From UBA2266 sp964406945 (lineage in GTDB: Bacteria > Planctomycetota > Phycisphaerae > Sedimentisphaerales > Anaerobacaceae): a stretch of 64,000 nucleotides of DNA. Both the position numbers and the translations under genes were made by a program. Positions 42,742 to 51,289 of this stretch are shown piece after piece (the stretch's first letter is position 1; each line of letters opens with the position of its first letter). Below the pieces are notes generated by a model, which worked only from the letters and a program-made list of their open reading frames with translations, did not search any database and was not told the origin of the DNA. The stretch spans positions 1 through 64,000 of the forward strand of contig CAYOTO010000007.1 of assembly GCA_964406945.1 (NCBI GenBank). Direction: 5' to 3'.

Positions 42742-45700
42742 ATGAAAACAAATATACGCATATTCGTAATTCTCGCGTTGTTTCTCTGTCTGGCAACATT
42801 ATCGGCGCAGGGCCGTCAGAGGTCGATGAATGTGAATGCAGCCCTGGAGGAGTTGAAGAGTTATCAGCCGGGCCAGAGCCGCAGGGCGCTGAACTTTCTG
42901 GAACTGGAGATATCGCGTTCGACATCGGATCCGGAACTGCGGCGTATGTTTTCGCTGCGTCTGGGCAGGCTGCTCGGAGACCCGGACACCACGCATGCGG
43001 CGAAGCTGTTCATCTGCAGGCAACTGCCGCTTATAGGCGACAATTCTCACGTGAAGACTCTGTCCCAGATGCTGGACGATCCGCAGACGGTCGATATGGC
43101 CAGGAGGAGCCTGGAGGCCATACCGGGCAACGCATCACTGTCGGTCTTGAGAAACGCGTTGACCGGTCTTCAGGGCAGGGCGCTTGTGGGTGCTATTAAT
43201 TCAATCGGCGTACGGGGCGATACCGGTTCGATTCCGATTCTTGCCAACATGCTCAACAGTGCCGATCCGCAGACTGCGGCTGCTTCGGCGATTGCTCTTG
43301 GAAATATCGGCACCAGGCCCGCGGCCGATGCGCTGGCGAGGGTTTCGACGAATGTTTCAGGGGAGGTTCTCAGGGCGGTTACGGACGGTCAACTTCGGTG
43401 TGCGCAATGGTTCGCCGATGCGGGTAACGACGCAGCCGCGGCGGCTATTTACGAGCAGATGTACGCTCGCGGGGCGACGGGCGGGCGTCTGGCTGCTTTG
43501 CGGGGGATGGTCCAGCTCAATTCGCGCGGAGCGGCAAACGCCGTTATGGAAGCGATTCAGTCGTCGGATCCTGCGCTGGCGGCCGAGGCGATTCAGTTGA
43601 GCCGATATCTACAGGGGCGGCGAATTACGCGGGAGCTAACCGATATGTTGAGCCGTCTGGATGCGTCGCGGCAGGTTCTGCTTATAGACGCCCTGGCTGC
43701 GCGGGGCGACAGGAGCGCTTATCGGGATATCTCGCAGCTTCTGGCGAGCCGCAACCCCGCGGTCAAACAAGCGGTGGTCAGGGCTATGGGAGATATCGGC
43801 GATCTGGCGGCGGTCAGGACGGTGGCGCGAATCGCGGCTACGGAAAAGGGCGCGCTGCAGGCCGAGGCCCGTCAAAGCCTGGCCAGAATAGAGGTGATAG
43901 GAGTGAACGGTACGCTGGTGAACGGGGCCGCACGCGGCGAGCCGGGACTGAGAGCCGAATACATACGGGCGATGGCCGCCAGAAGTCACGAAGGCGCTGC
44001 GGGCGTATTGCTCAGAGCCGCTCGAGATGACGATCCGCAGTTGCGCGCGGCGGCCTGGGAGGCAATTGGGGAGGTGGCAGAACCGGATCTTTATCCGCAG
44101 TTACTGAACATGATGGCGCGAATAGACGACGGGGGCGAGGCCCGGATCGCCGCGGATGCGGTGTGGCGGGTGAGCAGCCGCATAGCGGACCGCCGCTCGC
44201 GAATCGATCCTGTTGTGGGTGCATTGAACAGGGCCGGCGATTCGGCGAAGCCGGCTTTTCTGCGGCTTCTTTCGAAGTTCGGCGGGGCCGATGCTCTGGC
44301 TCCGGTGGCGTCTTACCTAAAGCACGGCAATCCGGGGGTGCGGGATGCGGCGGTTCGGTCGCTTTCGTACTGGCCCGATCTTTCGGCGGCCGGGGAACTG
44401 CTGAAACTGGCAAAGACGAGCACGAACATGACTCACAAGAGTCTGGCGCTTCGCGGTTATATTCGACTGGCCGCGGGCGCAGGTGAGGATAAGCTCGAGA
44501 TGCTGCAGGAGGCCCGCTGGATTGTGAGCACGCCGGAGGAAAAGCGGCTGCTGCTTGCGGCTGTGTCGGACATGGCCGATCCCGACGCCCTGCAGATAGC
44601 CGGCTCGCTGATCGACGACCGCGACGTGAGCGGCGAAGCGGCTCTGGCGACGGTGAAGATCGCAACGCCTATCGTGCGGCGTTACAGACCGGAAGTGGCC
44701 CGTGCGATGGAGAAGGTGTTGAAGGCAACGAAAGATGCGGAACTCACCGCTCAGGCGCGAGCCCTGCTGGAGCGGGCGAGGGCGGCTGTCGATTTGCTGT
44801 CTCCGCCGCCGTACGGCCGGAAGGCCATTGAAGCACGTATGACGGAGTTGGAAAGGGCCGCGGGAGACAGGCGGGAACTGGTCTGTTATCTGGACTGCGG
44901 GGTCCAGGCCGAGTCGGTCGGCGTTATCGGGCCGGTAATCAAGCAGCAGAACGGCGAGCCGTGGCTGTGGCCGGGTTCGGACATTGCCGCGGACGCAACC
45001 TTCGGAACGGTCACGTTCGACTCTGGACAGATCGTATTCGAGATTTCGAATCTGGCGCCCAGGAATAAATACGAGCTGGGTTTCAGTTGGTGGGATTACG
45101 ACGGCAACGGACGGACCCAGTCGGTGCTTATGGCCGAGAACAAGCCTTACAGATTCACGGGGCTGGTCGGGCCGACGCGTCTGCCGGTTTATCGGGGCCG
45201 TCGCGAGAGGCCGGCGGAAATGACCGTGCCTTTGAATATACCCAACCGCAGCGATGGTGAAGTCGCGGTCGCCTTCAAGCAGGAGTGGCAATCCAATGCG
45301 GTGGTCAGTGAAGTGTGGCTTTACGAGGTGCAGACGGGTCGCCAGGACCGCAGGAACTCACGCGAGATTCTCATAGTTACCGGGGTCGATTACCCGGGCC
45401 ATAAGTGGAAAGAGACCGCTCCGGCGCTGGCCCAGGCGCTTCGAAGGGACCCGCGTCTATCGGTTCAGGTGGTGGAGAAGCCGGAATTTCTGGCGTCGCC
45501 GGATCTTCACAACTACGATTCGGTTGTTCTGCATTTTATGGACTGGGAGACGCCAGCACCGGGCAAGGCGGCCCGCGAGAATCTGAAGAAGTTCGTCGAG
45601 GGCGGCAAGGGCATGATGCTGGTTCATTTTGCGTGCGGGGCTTTTCAGGACTGGCCGGAATTCGAAAAGATGGCCGGCCGGGTGTGGGATCCGAATCTGC

Positions 45701-46035
45701 GGGCACACGATCCTTACGGCCAGTTCACGGTGGACATCGTCGACCGGCGCAACCCGATTACGTTCGCCATGCGGTCGTTCAGGATAACGGACGAACTTTA
45801 TACCTGTCTTGCAGGCGATGAGCCGATAAAGGTGCTTGCCACGGCTACATCGAAGGTCGACAAGAAGGTCTATCCCATGGCCTTTACGCTGGAATACGGC
45901 AAGGGCAAGGTGTTTCACTGCGTGCTGGGTCACGATGTCGGGGCGATCTCGAATCTTAATGCAGCCAAGCTGTTTCGGCGCGGCTGCGCCTGGACGGCGG
46001 GACTGCCGCCGGTGCCTGGGACTGCCCGAAAATAA
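42742..46035 (+). CDS. Secreted HEAT-repeat protein fused to a ThuA domain
   Basis: About 1097 residues from the ATG at 42742, seven bases after GAGG; the ATG at 42736 is too close. The signal peptide is IRIFVILALFLCLATLSAQG. Residues ~30-700 are a long array of HEAT/PBS-type helical repeats (for example ALVGAINSIGVRGDTGSIP, DPQTAAASAIALGNIGTR, QAVVRAMGDIGDLAAVR). A beta-sandwich follows (~711-865, LVCYLDCGVQAESVGV). Residues ~875-1090 are a ThuA domain (REILIVTGVDYPGHKWKE, GGKGMMLVHFACGAFQDWPE, GKGKVFHCVLGHD). ThuA domains are glutamine-amidotransferase-like folds linked to trehalose/3-keto-sugar use. The HEAT array probably binds partners or glycan. It lies 40 bases after the oxidoreductase gene. 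Confidence 0.85.
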   Translation: MKTNIRIFVILALFLCLATLSAQGRQRSMNVNAALEELKSYQPGQSRRALNFLELEISRSTSDPELRRMFSLRLGRLLGDPDTTHAAKLFICRQLPLIGDNSHVKTLSQMLDDPQTVDMARRSLEAIPGNASLSVLRNALTGLQGRALVGAINSIGVRGDTGSIPILANMLNSADPQTAAASAIALGNIGTRPAADALARVSTNVSGEVLRAVTDGQLRCAQWFADAGNDAAAAAIYEQMYARGATGGRLAALRGMVQLNSRGAANAVMEAIQSSDPALAAEAIQLSRYLQGRRITRELTDMLSRLDASRQVLLIDALAARGDRSAYRDISQLLASRNPAVKQAVVRAMGDIGDLAAVRTVARIAATEKGALQAEARQSLARIEVIGVNGTLVNGAARGEPGLRAEYIRAMAARSHEGAAGVLLRAARDDDPQLRAAAWEAIGEVAEPDLYPQLLNMMARIDDGGEARIAADAVWRVSSRIADRRSRIDPVVGALNRAGDSAKPAFLRLLSKFGGADALAPVASYLKHGNPGVRDAAVRSLSYWPDLSAAGELLKLAKTSTNMTHKSLALRGYIRLAAGAGEDKLEMLQEARWIVSTPEEKRLLLAAVSDMADPDALQIAGSLIDDRDVSGEAALATVKIATPIVRRYRPEVARAMEKVLKATKDAELTAQARALLERARAAVDLLSPPPYGRKAIEARMTELERAAGDRRELVCYLDCGVQAESVGVIGPVIKQQNGEPWLWPGSDIAADATFGTVTFDSGQIVFEISNLAPRNKYELGFSWWDYDGNGRTQSVLMAENKPYRFTGLVGPTRLPVYRGRRERPAEMTVPLNIPNRSDGEVAVAFKQEWQSNAVVSEVWLYEVQTGRQDRRNSREILIVTGVDYPGHKWKETAPALAQALRRDPRLSVQVVEKPEFLASPDLHNYDSVVLHFMDWETPAPGKAARENLKKFVEGGKGMMLVHFACGAFQDWPEFEKMAGRVWDPNLRAHDPYGQFTVDIVDRRNPITFAMRSFRITDELYTCLAGDEPIKVLATATSKVDKKVYPMAFTLEYGKGKVFHCVLGHDVGAISNLNAAKLFRRGCAWTAGLPPVPGTARK

Positions 46036-46065
46036 CAGGATTATTATACGGAAGGGACAAAGAGC

Positions 46066-46932
46066 ATGAAGATAGGATTTCATACGGATGCATTCAATTC
46101 GGCCGCGTTCAGCTTCGAAAAATCGCTGAAGTGGGCACAGGATAACGGGGTGCACTATATCGAATGCGGGCTTATCGACGGGGTAAGCTGGATTCACGGG
46201 CTGGGCTATCAGCCGCACGTGGCTCTTTACGAGGATCCGATTCTGCTTAGAAAGAAGATGGACGGCTATGGCGTGCGGTTTTCGCAGGTCGACGCCGCTT
46301 ATCCGCTTTCGGGAAAGGACGGCCCGGTTCGCGGCGTACCGTACGTGCTCAAGTCCATACAGTGGGCGCATCTGATCGGTTGCGACTGCGTGGATACGAC
46401 CGACGGTATGGAAGCGCCGGAGGGACTCTCCGACGAAGAAGGGATGGAGATGATGAAGCGATCTTACGAGCAGATAATCGAGGTGGCCGAGGCGCATCAA
46501 ATCAATGTGAACATAGAACCGCACGGCCATTTCACGACCAAACCGGACATGATGGGGCGCATGCTGGATTTCTGCGACAGTGAGTATCTGGGGCTGAATA
46601 TGGATACGGGCAATACGTTCATCGCGGGGACGGATCCGATAGCCTTTCTGGAGAGATTCTTCGACAGGGTAAAGCACGTCCACGTTAAGGACGTTTCCGA
46701 ATCTCTGGCCGAGGCCGTGAAGGGTAATCAGACCGGCATCGCCATAAGCCATTGTGCTCTGGGCGAGGGGGTAAACGCCGACAATATCGTACGCTGCCTC
46801 GAAATCCTCCGCGACAAGGGCTATGAGGGCGTTTTGAGCATGGAATGTGAAGGTCAGGGCGGGCCTATGATAGAAAAATCGCTCGACTGGGTGCGGGGCA
46901 CATGTCAGCAGTTGAAAATCCCGGTCGAATGA
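46066..46932 (+). CDS. Sugar phosphate isomerase/epimerase family TIM-barrel protein 1
   Basis: 288 residues, no signal peptide, so cytoplasmic. A GGGA-type site precedes the ATG by about 10 bases. Metal-binding residues of the xylose isomerase/AP endonuclease fold are in place: Glu in NVNIEPHGHF, Asp in LGLNMDTGNTF, His in KHVHVKDVSE, Glu in VLSMECEGQGG. Such enzymes epimerise, isomerise or eliminate on sugars or inositols. In this operon it would act on imported keto-sugar products. It follows the HEAT-ThuA gene by 30 bases and precedes a second barrel by 89. Confidence 0.85.
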   Translation: MKIGFHTDAFNSAAFSFEKSLKWAQDNGVHYIECGLIDGVSWIHGLGYQPHVALYEDPILLRKKMDGYGVRFSQVDAAYPLSGKDGPVRGVPYVLKSIQWAHLIGCDCVDTTDGMEAPEGLSDEEGMEMMKRSYEQIIEVAEAHQINVNIEPHGHFTTKPDMMGRMLDFCDSEYLGLNMDTGNTFIAGTDPIAFLERFFDRVKHVHVKDVSESLAEAVKGNQTGIAISHCALGEGVNADNIVRCLEILRDKGYEGVLSMECEGQGGPMIEKSLDWVRGTCQQLKIPVE

Positions 46933-47021
46933 GGGTAGAATACATTTTCGGCCTGCGGTTCGCAGCGGAGCGGCGGGCTGCGGTATCAGGAAGTGAAAAT
47001 TTAACGTAAGGAGAAGCTGTA

Positions 47022-47873
47022 ATGAAAGTCGGATTCAATATGTTGCTCTGGACCACTCACGTCACGGAGGAGCATTTCCCGATGCTCGAAGCTATCAAGA
47101 AGATCGGCTACGACGGTGTGGAGATGCCCCTTTTCGAGGGCGAAGTGGCCCATTTCGAAAAAGTGGCCAAGGCTCTCAAGGATAACGGTTTGGGCTGCAC
47201 GACTGTGGGTGTGATTCCCGACGAGGAGCACAACCCAATCAGTGCGGATGCATCGCACCGGGCCGGCGGGCTGGATCATATCAAATGGGCGCTGGAGTGC
47301 TCGGCTGCTCTGGGTTCGGATGTTCTGTGCGGCCCGCTTTATCAGCCGCTGGGGTGTTTTTCCGGAGACGCCCCGACGCAAGAGGAAAAGGCCCGCGCGG
47401 TGGAGGTTCATAAAGCCGCCGGTGAAATAGCCGCCAAGAACAAGGTCAAGATCGGGATAGAGTTTCTGAACCGTTTCGAGTGCTATTTCCTCAACACAAT
47501 GGGCGATGCCGCGGCACATGTAAAAAAGGTCGACAACCCGATGGTGGGCGTTCTCTACGATACCTTCCACGCGAACATCGAGGAAAAAGACCCGGTGGGT
47601 GTTATCGGCAAGTATATCGATTCGATCAATCACATCCACATCAGCGAAAACGACCGCGGCACGCCGGGCGAAGGCCACATCGACTGGCCGGCGACGTTCA
47701 AGGCGATTCGCTCGAGCGGATACGATGACTGGCTCGTGATCGAGGCTTTCGGAAGGGCGCTGCCGGACCTGGCGGCGGCGACTCGCGTATGGCGCGATTT
47801 CTTCCCCAGCCGGGAGCACGCGTATACCAAGGGCCTCGAATTCATCAGACAGCAGTGGGAAGCAGCCGCCTGA
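47022..47873 (+). CDS. Ketose 3-epimerase-like TIM-barrel protein 2
   Basis: 283 residues; AAGGAG is seven bases before the ATG. It resembles D-tagatose/D-allulose 3-epimerases. MKVGFNMLLWTTHVT at the N-terminus and the four metal-binding residues support this: Glu in IGIEFLNRFECY, Asp in GVLYDTFHANIEE, His in NHIHISENDRGTPGEGHIDW, Glu in WLVIEAFGRALP. The HISENDRGTPGxGHIDW run is especially characteristic. It likely epimerises a ketose or keto-sugar at C3. No signal peptide. Its end precedes the DUF1080-ThuA start by 32 bases. Confidence 0.87.
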   Translation: MKVGFNMLLWTTHVTEEHFPMLEAIKKIGYDGVEMPLFEGEVAHFEKVAKALKDNGLGCTTVGVIPDEEHNPISADASHRAGGLDHIKWALECSAALGSDVLCGPLYQPLGCFSGDAPTQEEKARAVEVHKAAGEIAAKNKVKIGIEFLNRFECYFLNTMGDAAAHVKKVDNPMVGVLYDTFHANIEEKDPVGVIGKYIDSINHIHISENDRGTPGEGHIDWPATFKAIRSSGYDDWLVIEAFGRALPDLAAATRVWRDFFPSREHAYTKGLEFIRQQWEAAA

Positions 47874-47905
47874 CTCGGCTGAACAGTTTTTTCGGAGATA
47901 AGAAG

Positions 47906-49465
47906 ATGAACAGACTTACAACATTATTCATTGCTATGCTCTTAGTTACCGTTTCTTCACTTGCGTTGGCGGACGAGGGCTTTAAGCCTATATTTGACGG
48001 CAAGACGCTCGAAGGCTGGAAGGCCGACGATATGAGCCGCTGGTCGGTGCAGGACGGCGCGATTACGGGGCAGTCGACGGCCGACAATCCGCTCAAAGGC
48101 AATCAGTTTATCGTCTGGCAGCAGGGTGACCTGGACGACTTCGAGCTTAAGCTCAAGTGGAAGATCGAAGGCACTGACCGGGCGAATTCCGGCATTCAGA
48201 TTCGCAGCCGGGTGCACGAGGACGGCCACGTGATCGGTTATCAGCCCGACATCGACCGGGGCGGAACCTGGGTGGGCGCGATTTATGACGAGCGCGGCCG
48301 GGGCATGCTGGCGGCCCGGGGTCAGAAGACCTTCATCGGGCCCGACGGCAAGATGAACAAGACCAGGTTCGCTGATTCAGACGAGCTTTACAAGGTTATC
48401 AAGAAGGACGGCTGGAACGAGCACCACATTATCGCCAAGGGTCCGAAGATTACCGTCAAGGTCAATGGCGTGACAACCGCCGAGGTAATCGACGCCGAGA
48501 CAAAGAACCGCGAGCTTACCGGTGTTCTGGCTCTGCAGCTTCATGCCGGTCCGCCGATGAAAGTTCAGTTCAAGGACATCGTGCTCAAGAGGCTCGACAC
48601 CAGCCCGAACAAAAAGGTGGTTCTGATCGCAGGCCCGAAGAGTCACGGGTATATGGGCCATGAGCATAATGCGGGCTGTCTGCTGCTGGAGAAGATGATT
48701 AACGAAGCGAACATCGGCGTGGTCGCGACCACGTATCTGAGCGGCTGGCCGAATGATCCCACCGCGTTCGACAATGCCGATGCGGTTGCGGTTTTCTGCG
48801 ACGGCGGCGGACGCCACGTTGTCATGAAGCATCTGGACGAAATGGATGCTATGGCGGAAAAAGGCGTGGGAATCGGCATGCTTCATTACGGCGTTGAGAT
48901 TCCCAAAGGCAAGCCCGGCGATCTGTTGCTTAAATGGACTGGCGGATATTTCGAGACGCACTGGTCGGTTAATCCGCATTGGAAGGCCGAGTTCAAGGAA
49001 TTCGTCGAGCATCCGGTGACCAGGGGTCTGAAACCGTTCGAAATCGACGACGAGTGGTACTACCACATGCGGTTCCCCGAGGGCATGAAGAATGTCACGC
49101 CGGTTCTTACGGCGATTCCGCCGGACAAGACCCGCGAACGACCGGACGGGGCCCACAGCGGCAATCCGACCGTACGCGCCCGCAAGGGTATGCCCGAGCA
49201 TCTGGCGTGGGTAATCGAGCGGCCGGACGGCGGCAGGGGCTTCGGCTTCACCGGCGGTCACTGGCACTATAACTGGGCCGAGCCGAATTTCCGAACGGTT
49301 GTTCTCAACGGCCTGGTCTGGATCGCCGGCGGCAAGGTTCCCGAAGGCGGTGTGCCGTCCAGGACTCCGAGTATCGAAGAGCTGAAGGAGAATCAGGACT
49401 ACGATATGCCCGGCAACTATAACTGGGACAGAGTCGAGAAGATGATCGACGAATGGAACAAATAG
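47906..49465 (+). CDS. Secreted DUF1080-ThuA fusion protein
   Basis: 519 residues from the ATG at 47906 (AGA site and a clear signal peptide LTTLFIAMLLVTVSSLALA); the upstream in-frame extension overlaps the previous gene and is rejected. Residues ~25-230 are a DUF1080 (concanavalin-like) domain: GFKPIFDGKTLEGWK, FELKLKWKIEGTDRANSGIQ, GLLALQLH-type ending VLALQLHAGPPMKVQFKDI. Residues ~236-480 are a ThuA domain (KVVLIAGPKSHGYMGHEHNA, AVAVFCDGGGRHV, GVGIGMLHYGVEIP, GRGFGFTGGHWHYNW). DUF1080 proteins include enzymes that cleave 3-keto-glycosides. Having both domains in one exported chain links cleavage and ThuA activity physically. An intrinsic terminator follows. Confidence 0.88.
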   Translation: MNRLTTLFIAMLLVTVSSLALADEGFKPIFDGKTLEGWKADDMSRWSVQDGAITGQSTADNPLKGNQFIVWQQGDLDDFELKLKWKIEGTDRANSGIQIRSRVHEDGHVIGYQPDIDRGGTWVGAIYDERGRGMLAARGQKTFIGPDGKMNKTRFADSDELYKVIKKDGWNEHHIIAKGPKITVKVNGVTTAEVIDAETKNRELTGVLALQLHAGPPMKVQFKDIVLKRLDTSPNKKVVLIAGPKSHGYMGHEHNAGCLLLEKMINEANIGVVATTYLSGWPNDPTAFDNADAVAVFCDGGGRHVVMKHLDEMDAMAEKGVGIGMLHYGVEIPKGKPGDLLLKWTGGYFETHWSVNPHWKAEFKEFVEHPVTRGLKPFEIDDEWYYHMRFPEGMKNVTPVLTAIPPDKTRERPDGAHSGNPTVRARKGMPEHLAWVIERPDGGRGFGFTGGHWHYNWAEPNFRTVVLNGLVWIAGGKVPEGGVPSRTPSIEELKENQDYDMPGNYNWDRVEKMIDEWNK

Positions 49466-49492
49466 TCGATTGAAATACGCACGGATGCGTAC

Positions 49493-49531
49493 CGGGCAGG
49501 GGCCGGCTCGAATCGGCTCCTGCCCGTTTTT
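49493..49531 (+). terminator. Intrinsic terminator after the DUF1080-ThuA gene
   Basis: CGGGCAGG at 49493-49500 and GCCG at 49502-49505 pair with CGGC at 49514-49517 and CCTGCCCG at 49519-49526, followed by five Ts. It separates the oxidoreductase-to-DUF1080 unit from the two genes that follow. Confidence 0.85.
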
Positions 49532-49567
49532 GGGATAAGGCGGCTCAGGCGTAAAGGAGGAAAGACT

Positions 49568-51244
49568 ATGAGAAAGCTCATTTTAATATCGGCGGTAATA
49601 ATGCTTGCATTCGCCGGCTCTGTTTTCGGCGTAACCGAGGGCAAGGAGCTGAGGCTTCCGGTAGCCGAATATATCAACAAAATGAAGGCCGCCTGGATAG
49701 GTCAGATGGCGGGTGTGGGCTGGGGCGGACCGACGGAATTCAAGTGGAAGGGTCAGATCATCCCGGAAGACAAGATGCCTTCGTGGAGTCCGGAGAAGAT
49801 CAATCAGTTCCATCAGGACGATATTTACGTGGAAATGACATTTCTGCGTTCGCTGGAATTGTACGGTTTCGAGGTGAGCATCAGGCAGGCGGGGATCGAT
49901 TTTGCAAACAGCGGTTATCCGCTCTGGCACGCCAATCGCGCCGGACGCGACAATCTCCGCGCCGGCATAGCGCCGCCGGATTCGGGACATCCCAAGTTCA
50001 ACGCCCACGCGGACGATATCGACTATCAAATCGAGGCCGACTACTCCGGCATCATCGCTCCGGGCATGTGCAATACGGTTATAGAACTGGGCGAGAAATT
50101 CGGGCGGCTGATGAACTACGGCGACGGCATGTACGGCGGGCAGTTCGTCGGGGCCATGTACGCGGCGGCTTATTTTCTGGATGAGCCCGAGAAGATCATC
50201 AAGGCCGCTCTTCAGTGTATTCCGGGCGAAAGCCAGTTTGCCGAATGTATCAATGATGTGCTCAAATGGCATGATGAAAACCCGGACGACTGGCAGAAGA
50301 CCTGGCAACTGATCGAGGACAAATATCAGGACAATCCCGATTACAGGCTCGCTTCGTGCAACAAAGGTGATTTCAACATTGACGCCAAGATCAACGCGGC
50401 GTACATCGTCATGGGGCTGCTGTACGGCGAAGGCGATCCCGACAAGACTATCATCATCAGCACACGCTGCGGCCAGGATTCGGATTGCAATCCGTCGAAC
50501 TCGGCCGGGGTGCTGTTTACGACCATCGGCTGCGAGAACCTGTCCGAAAAATACAAAACGGCTCTGAATCCGGAAGGCAAATTCAGCCATACGCCGTACA
50601 ACTTTCCGACGCTGGTCGAGGTCTGTGAAGAGCTGGCGAAGAAGGCGGTTGTTCGCGGCGGCGGCCGGGTCGAGAAGGTCGGCGGCGAGGAAATCATGTT
50701 CATAAAGGGACAGGAGCCCGAGCCGAGTAAGCTGGAGCAATGCTGGGAGCCCGGGCCGATTGCGAACAGCAGATTCACCGAAGCCGAGATGGCCAGGATA
50801 ACCGCCATTGCGGGCAGAGACATGTCGAAGGCTGTCGGCAAATTTGCACCGGGCTGGAAGGTGTCCAGATGCGGTGACGATATGAATCCCGGCCTGTATG
50901 ATGAGCTGCTCGGCAAGAAGAACGTCCTCCTGCTGCACCCGCTTAATCACAGAACCGCCTGCGTGCTCAGCCGCAAGGTGAAGGTCCCCAGGGGCAAATC
51001 GAGACTGAGCATGACCGTCGGCCATCATCCTGAAGGGGACTATGACCTGATCGTTAAAGCCAACGGCGCGCAACTGTTCAAGACCATCGTCGGCCCGGAA
51101 TCGGCCAGAGACGGCTGGATGCTCGTGGAGGTGGACCTGTCGAAATACGCCGGCAGCGAAGTCAAGCTCGAAATTCTCAATCAACCCACCGACTGGCGAT
51201 ACGAGGCCATGTATCTGGCGAATCTCGAAATAGCCGCCAGATAG
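49568..51244 (+). CDS. Secreted ADP-ribosylglycohydrolase-fold protein
   Basis: 558 residues; AAAGGAGG lies just before the ATG. The signal peptide is LILISAVIMLAFAGSVFG. Residues ~35-350 carry the ADP-ribosyl-hydrolase fold: AAWIGQMAGVGWGGPTEF, then QDDIYVEMTFL (residues 83-89, first metal-binding acidic pair), and CGQDSDCNPSNSAG (about 300, second acidic pair). The C-terminal ~150 residues are a separate beta-sandwich (RLSMTVGHHPEGDYDLIV, VEVDLSKYAGSEVKLEIL). Family enzymes remove ADP-ribose, but secreted members are found beside glycan-degrading genes, so a sugar-glycoside substrate is plausible here. The sialidase-like gene follows by 45 bases. Confidence 0.8.
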   Translation: MRKLILISAVIMLAFAGSVFGVTEGKELRLPVAEYINKMKAAWIGQMAGVGWGGPTEFKWKGQIIPEDKMPSWSPEKINQFHQDDIYVEMTFLRSLELYGFEVSIRQAGIDFANSGYPLWHANRAGRDNLRAGIAPPDSGHPKFNAHADDIDYQIEADYSGIIAPGMCNTVIELGEKFGRLMNYGDGMYGGQFVGAMYAAAYFLDEPEKIIKAALQCIPGESQFAECINDVLKWHDENPDDWQKTWQLIEDKYQDNPDYRLASCNKGDFNIDAKINAAYIVMGLLYGEGDPDKTIIISTRCGQDSDCNPSNSAGVLFTTIGCENLSEKYKTALNPEGKFSHTPYNFPTLVEVCEELAKKAVVRGGGRVEKVGGEEIMFIKGQEPEPSKLEQCWEPGPIANSRFTEAEMARITAIAGRDMSKAVGKFAPGWKVSRCGDDMNPGLYDELLGKKNVLLLHPLNHRTACVLSRKVKVPRGKSRLSMTVGHHPEGDYDLIVKANGAQLFKTIVGPESARDGWMLVEVDLSKYAGSEVKLEILNQPTDWRYEAMYLANLEIAAR

Positions 51245-51289
51245 AGATGTCCCTCATTTGTTCCGGACGAACACCGAAAGGACAGCACC

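Noticed and set aside
49583..51184. A 533-codon minus-strand frame opposite the ADP-ribosylglycohydrolase-fold gene
   Set aside because: The plus-strand gene has a signal peptide, strong ribosome site and family motifs; the antisense frame has none of these.
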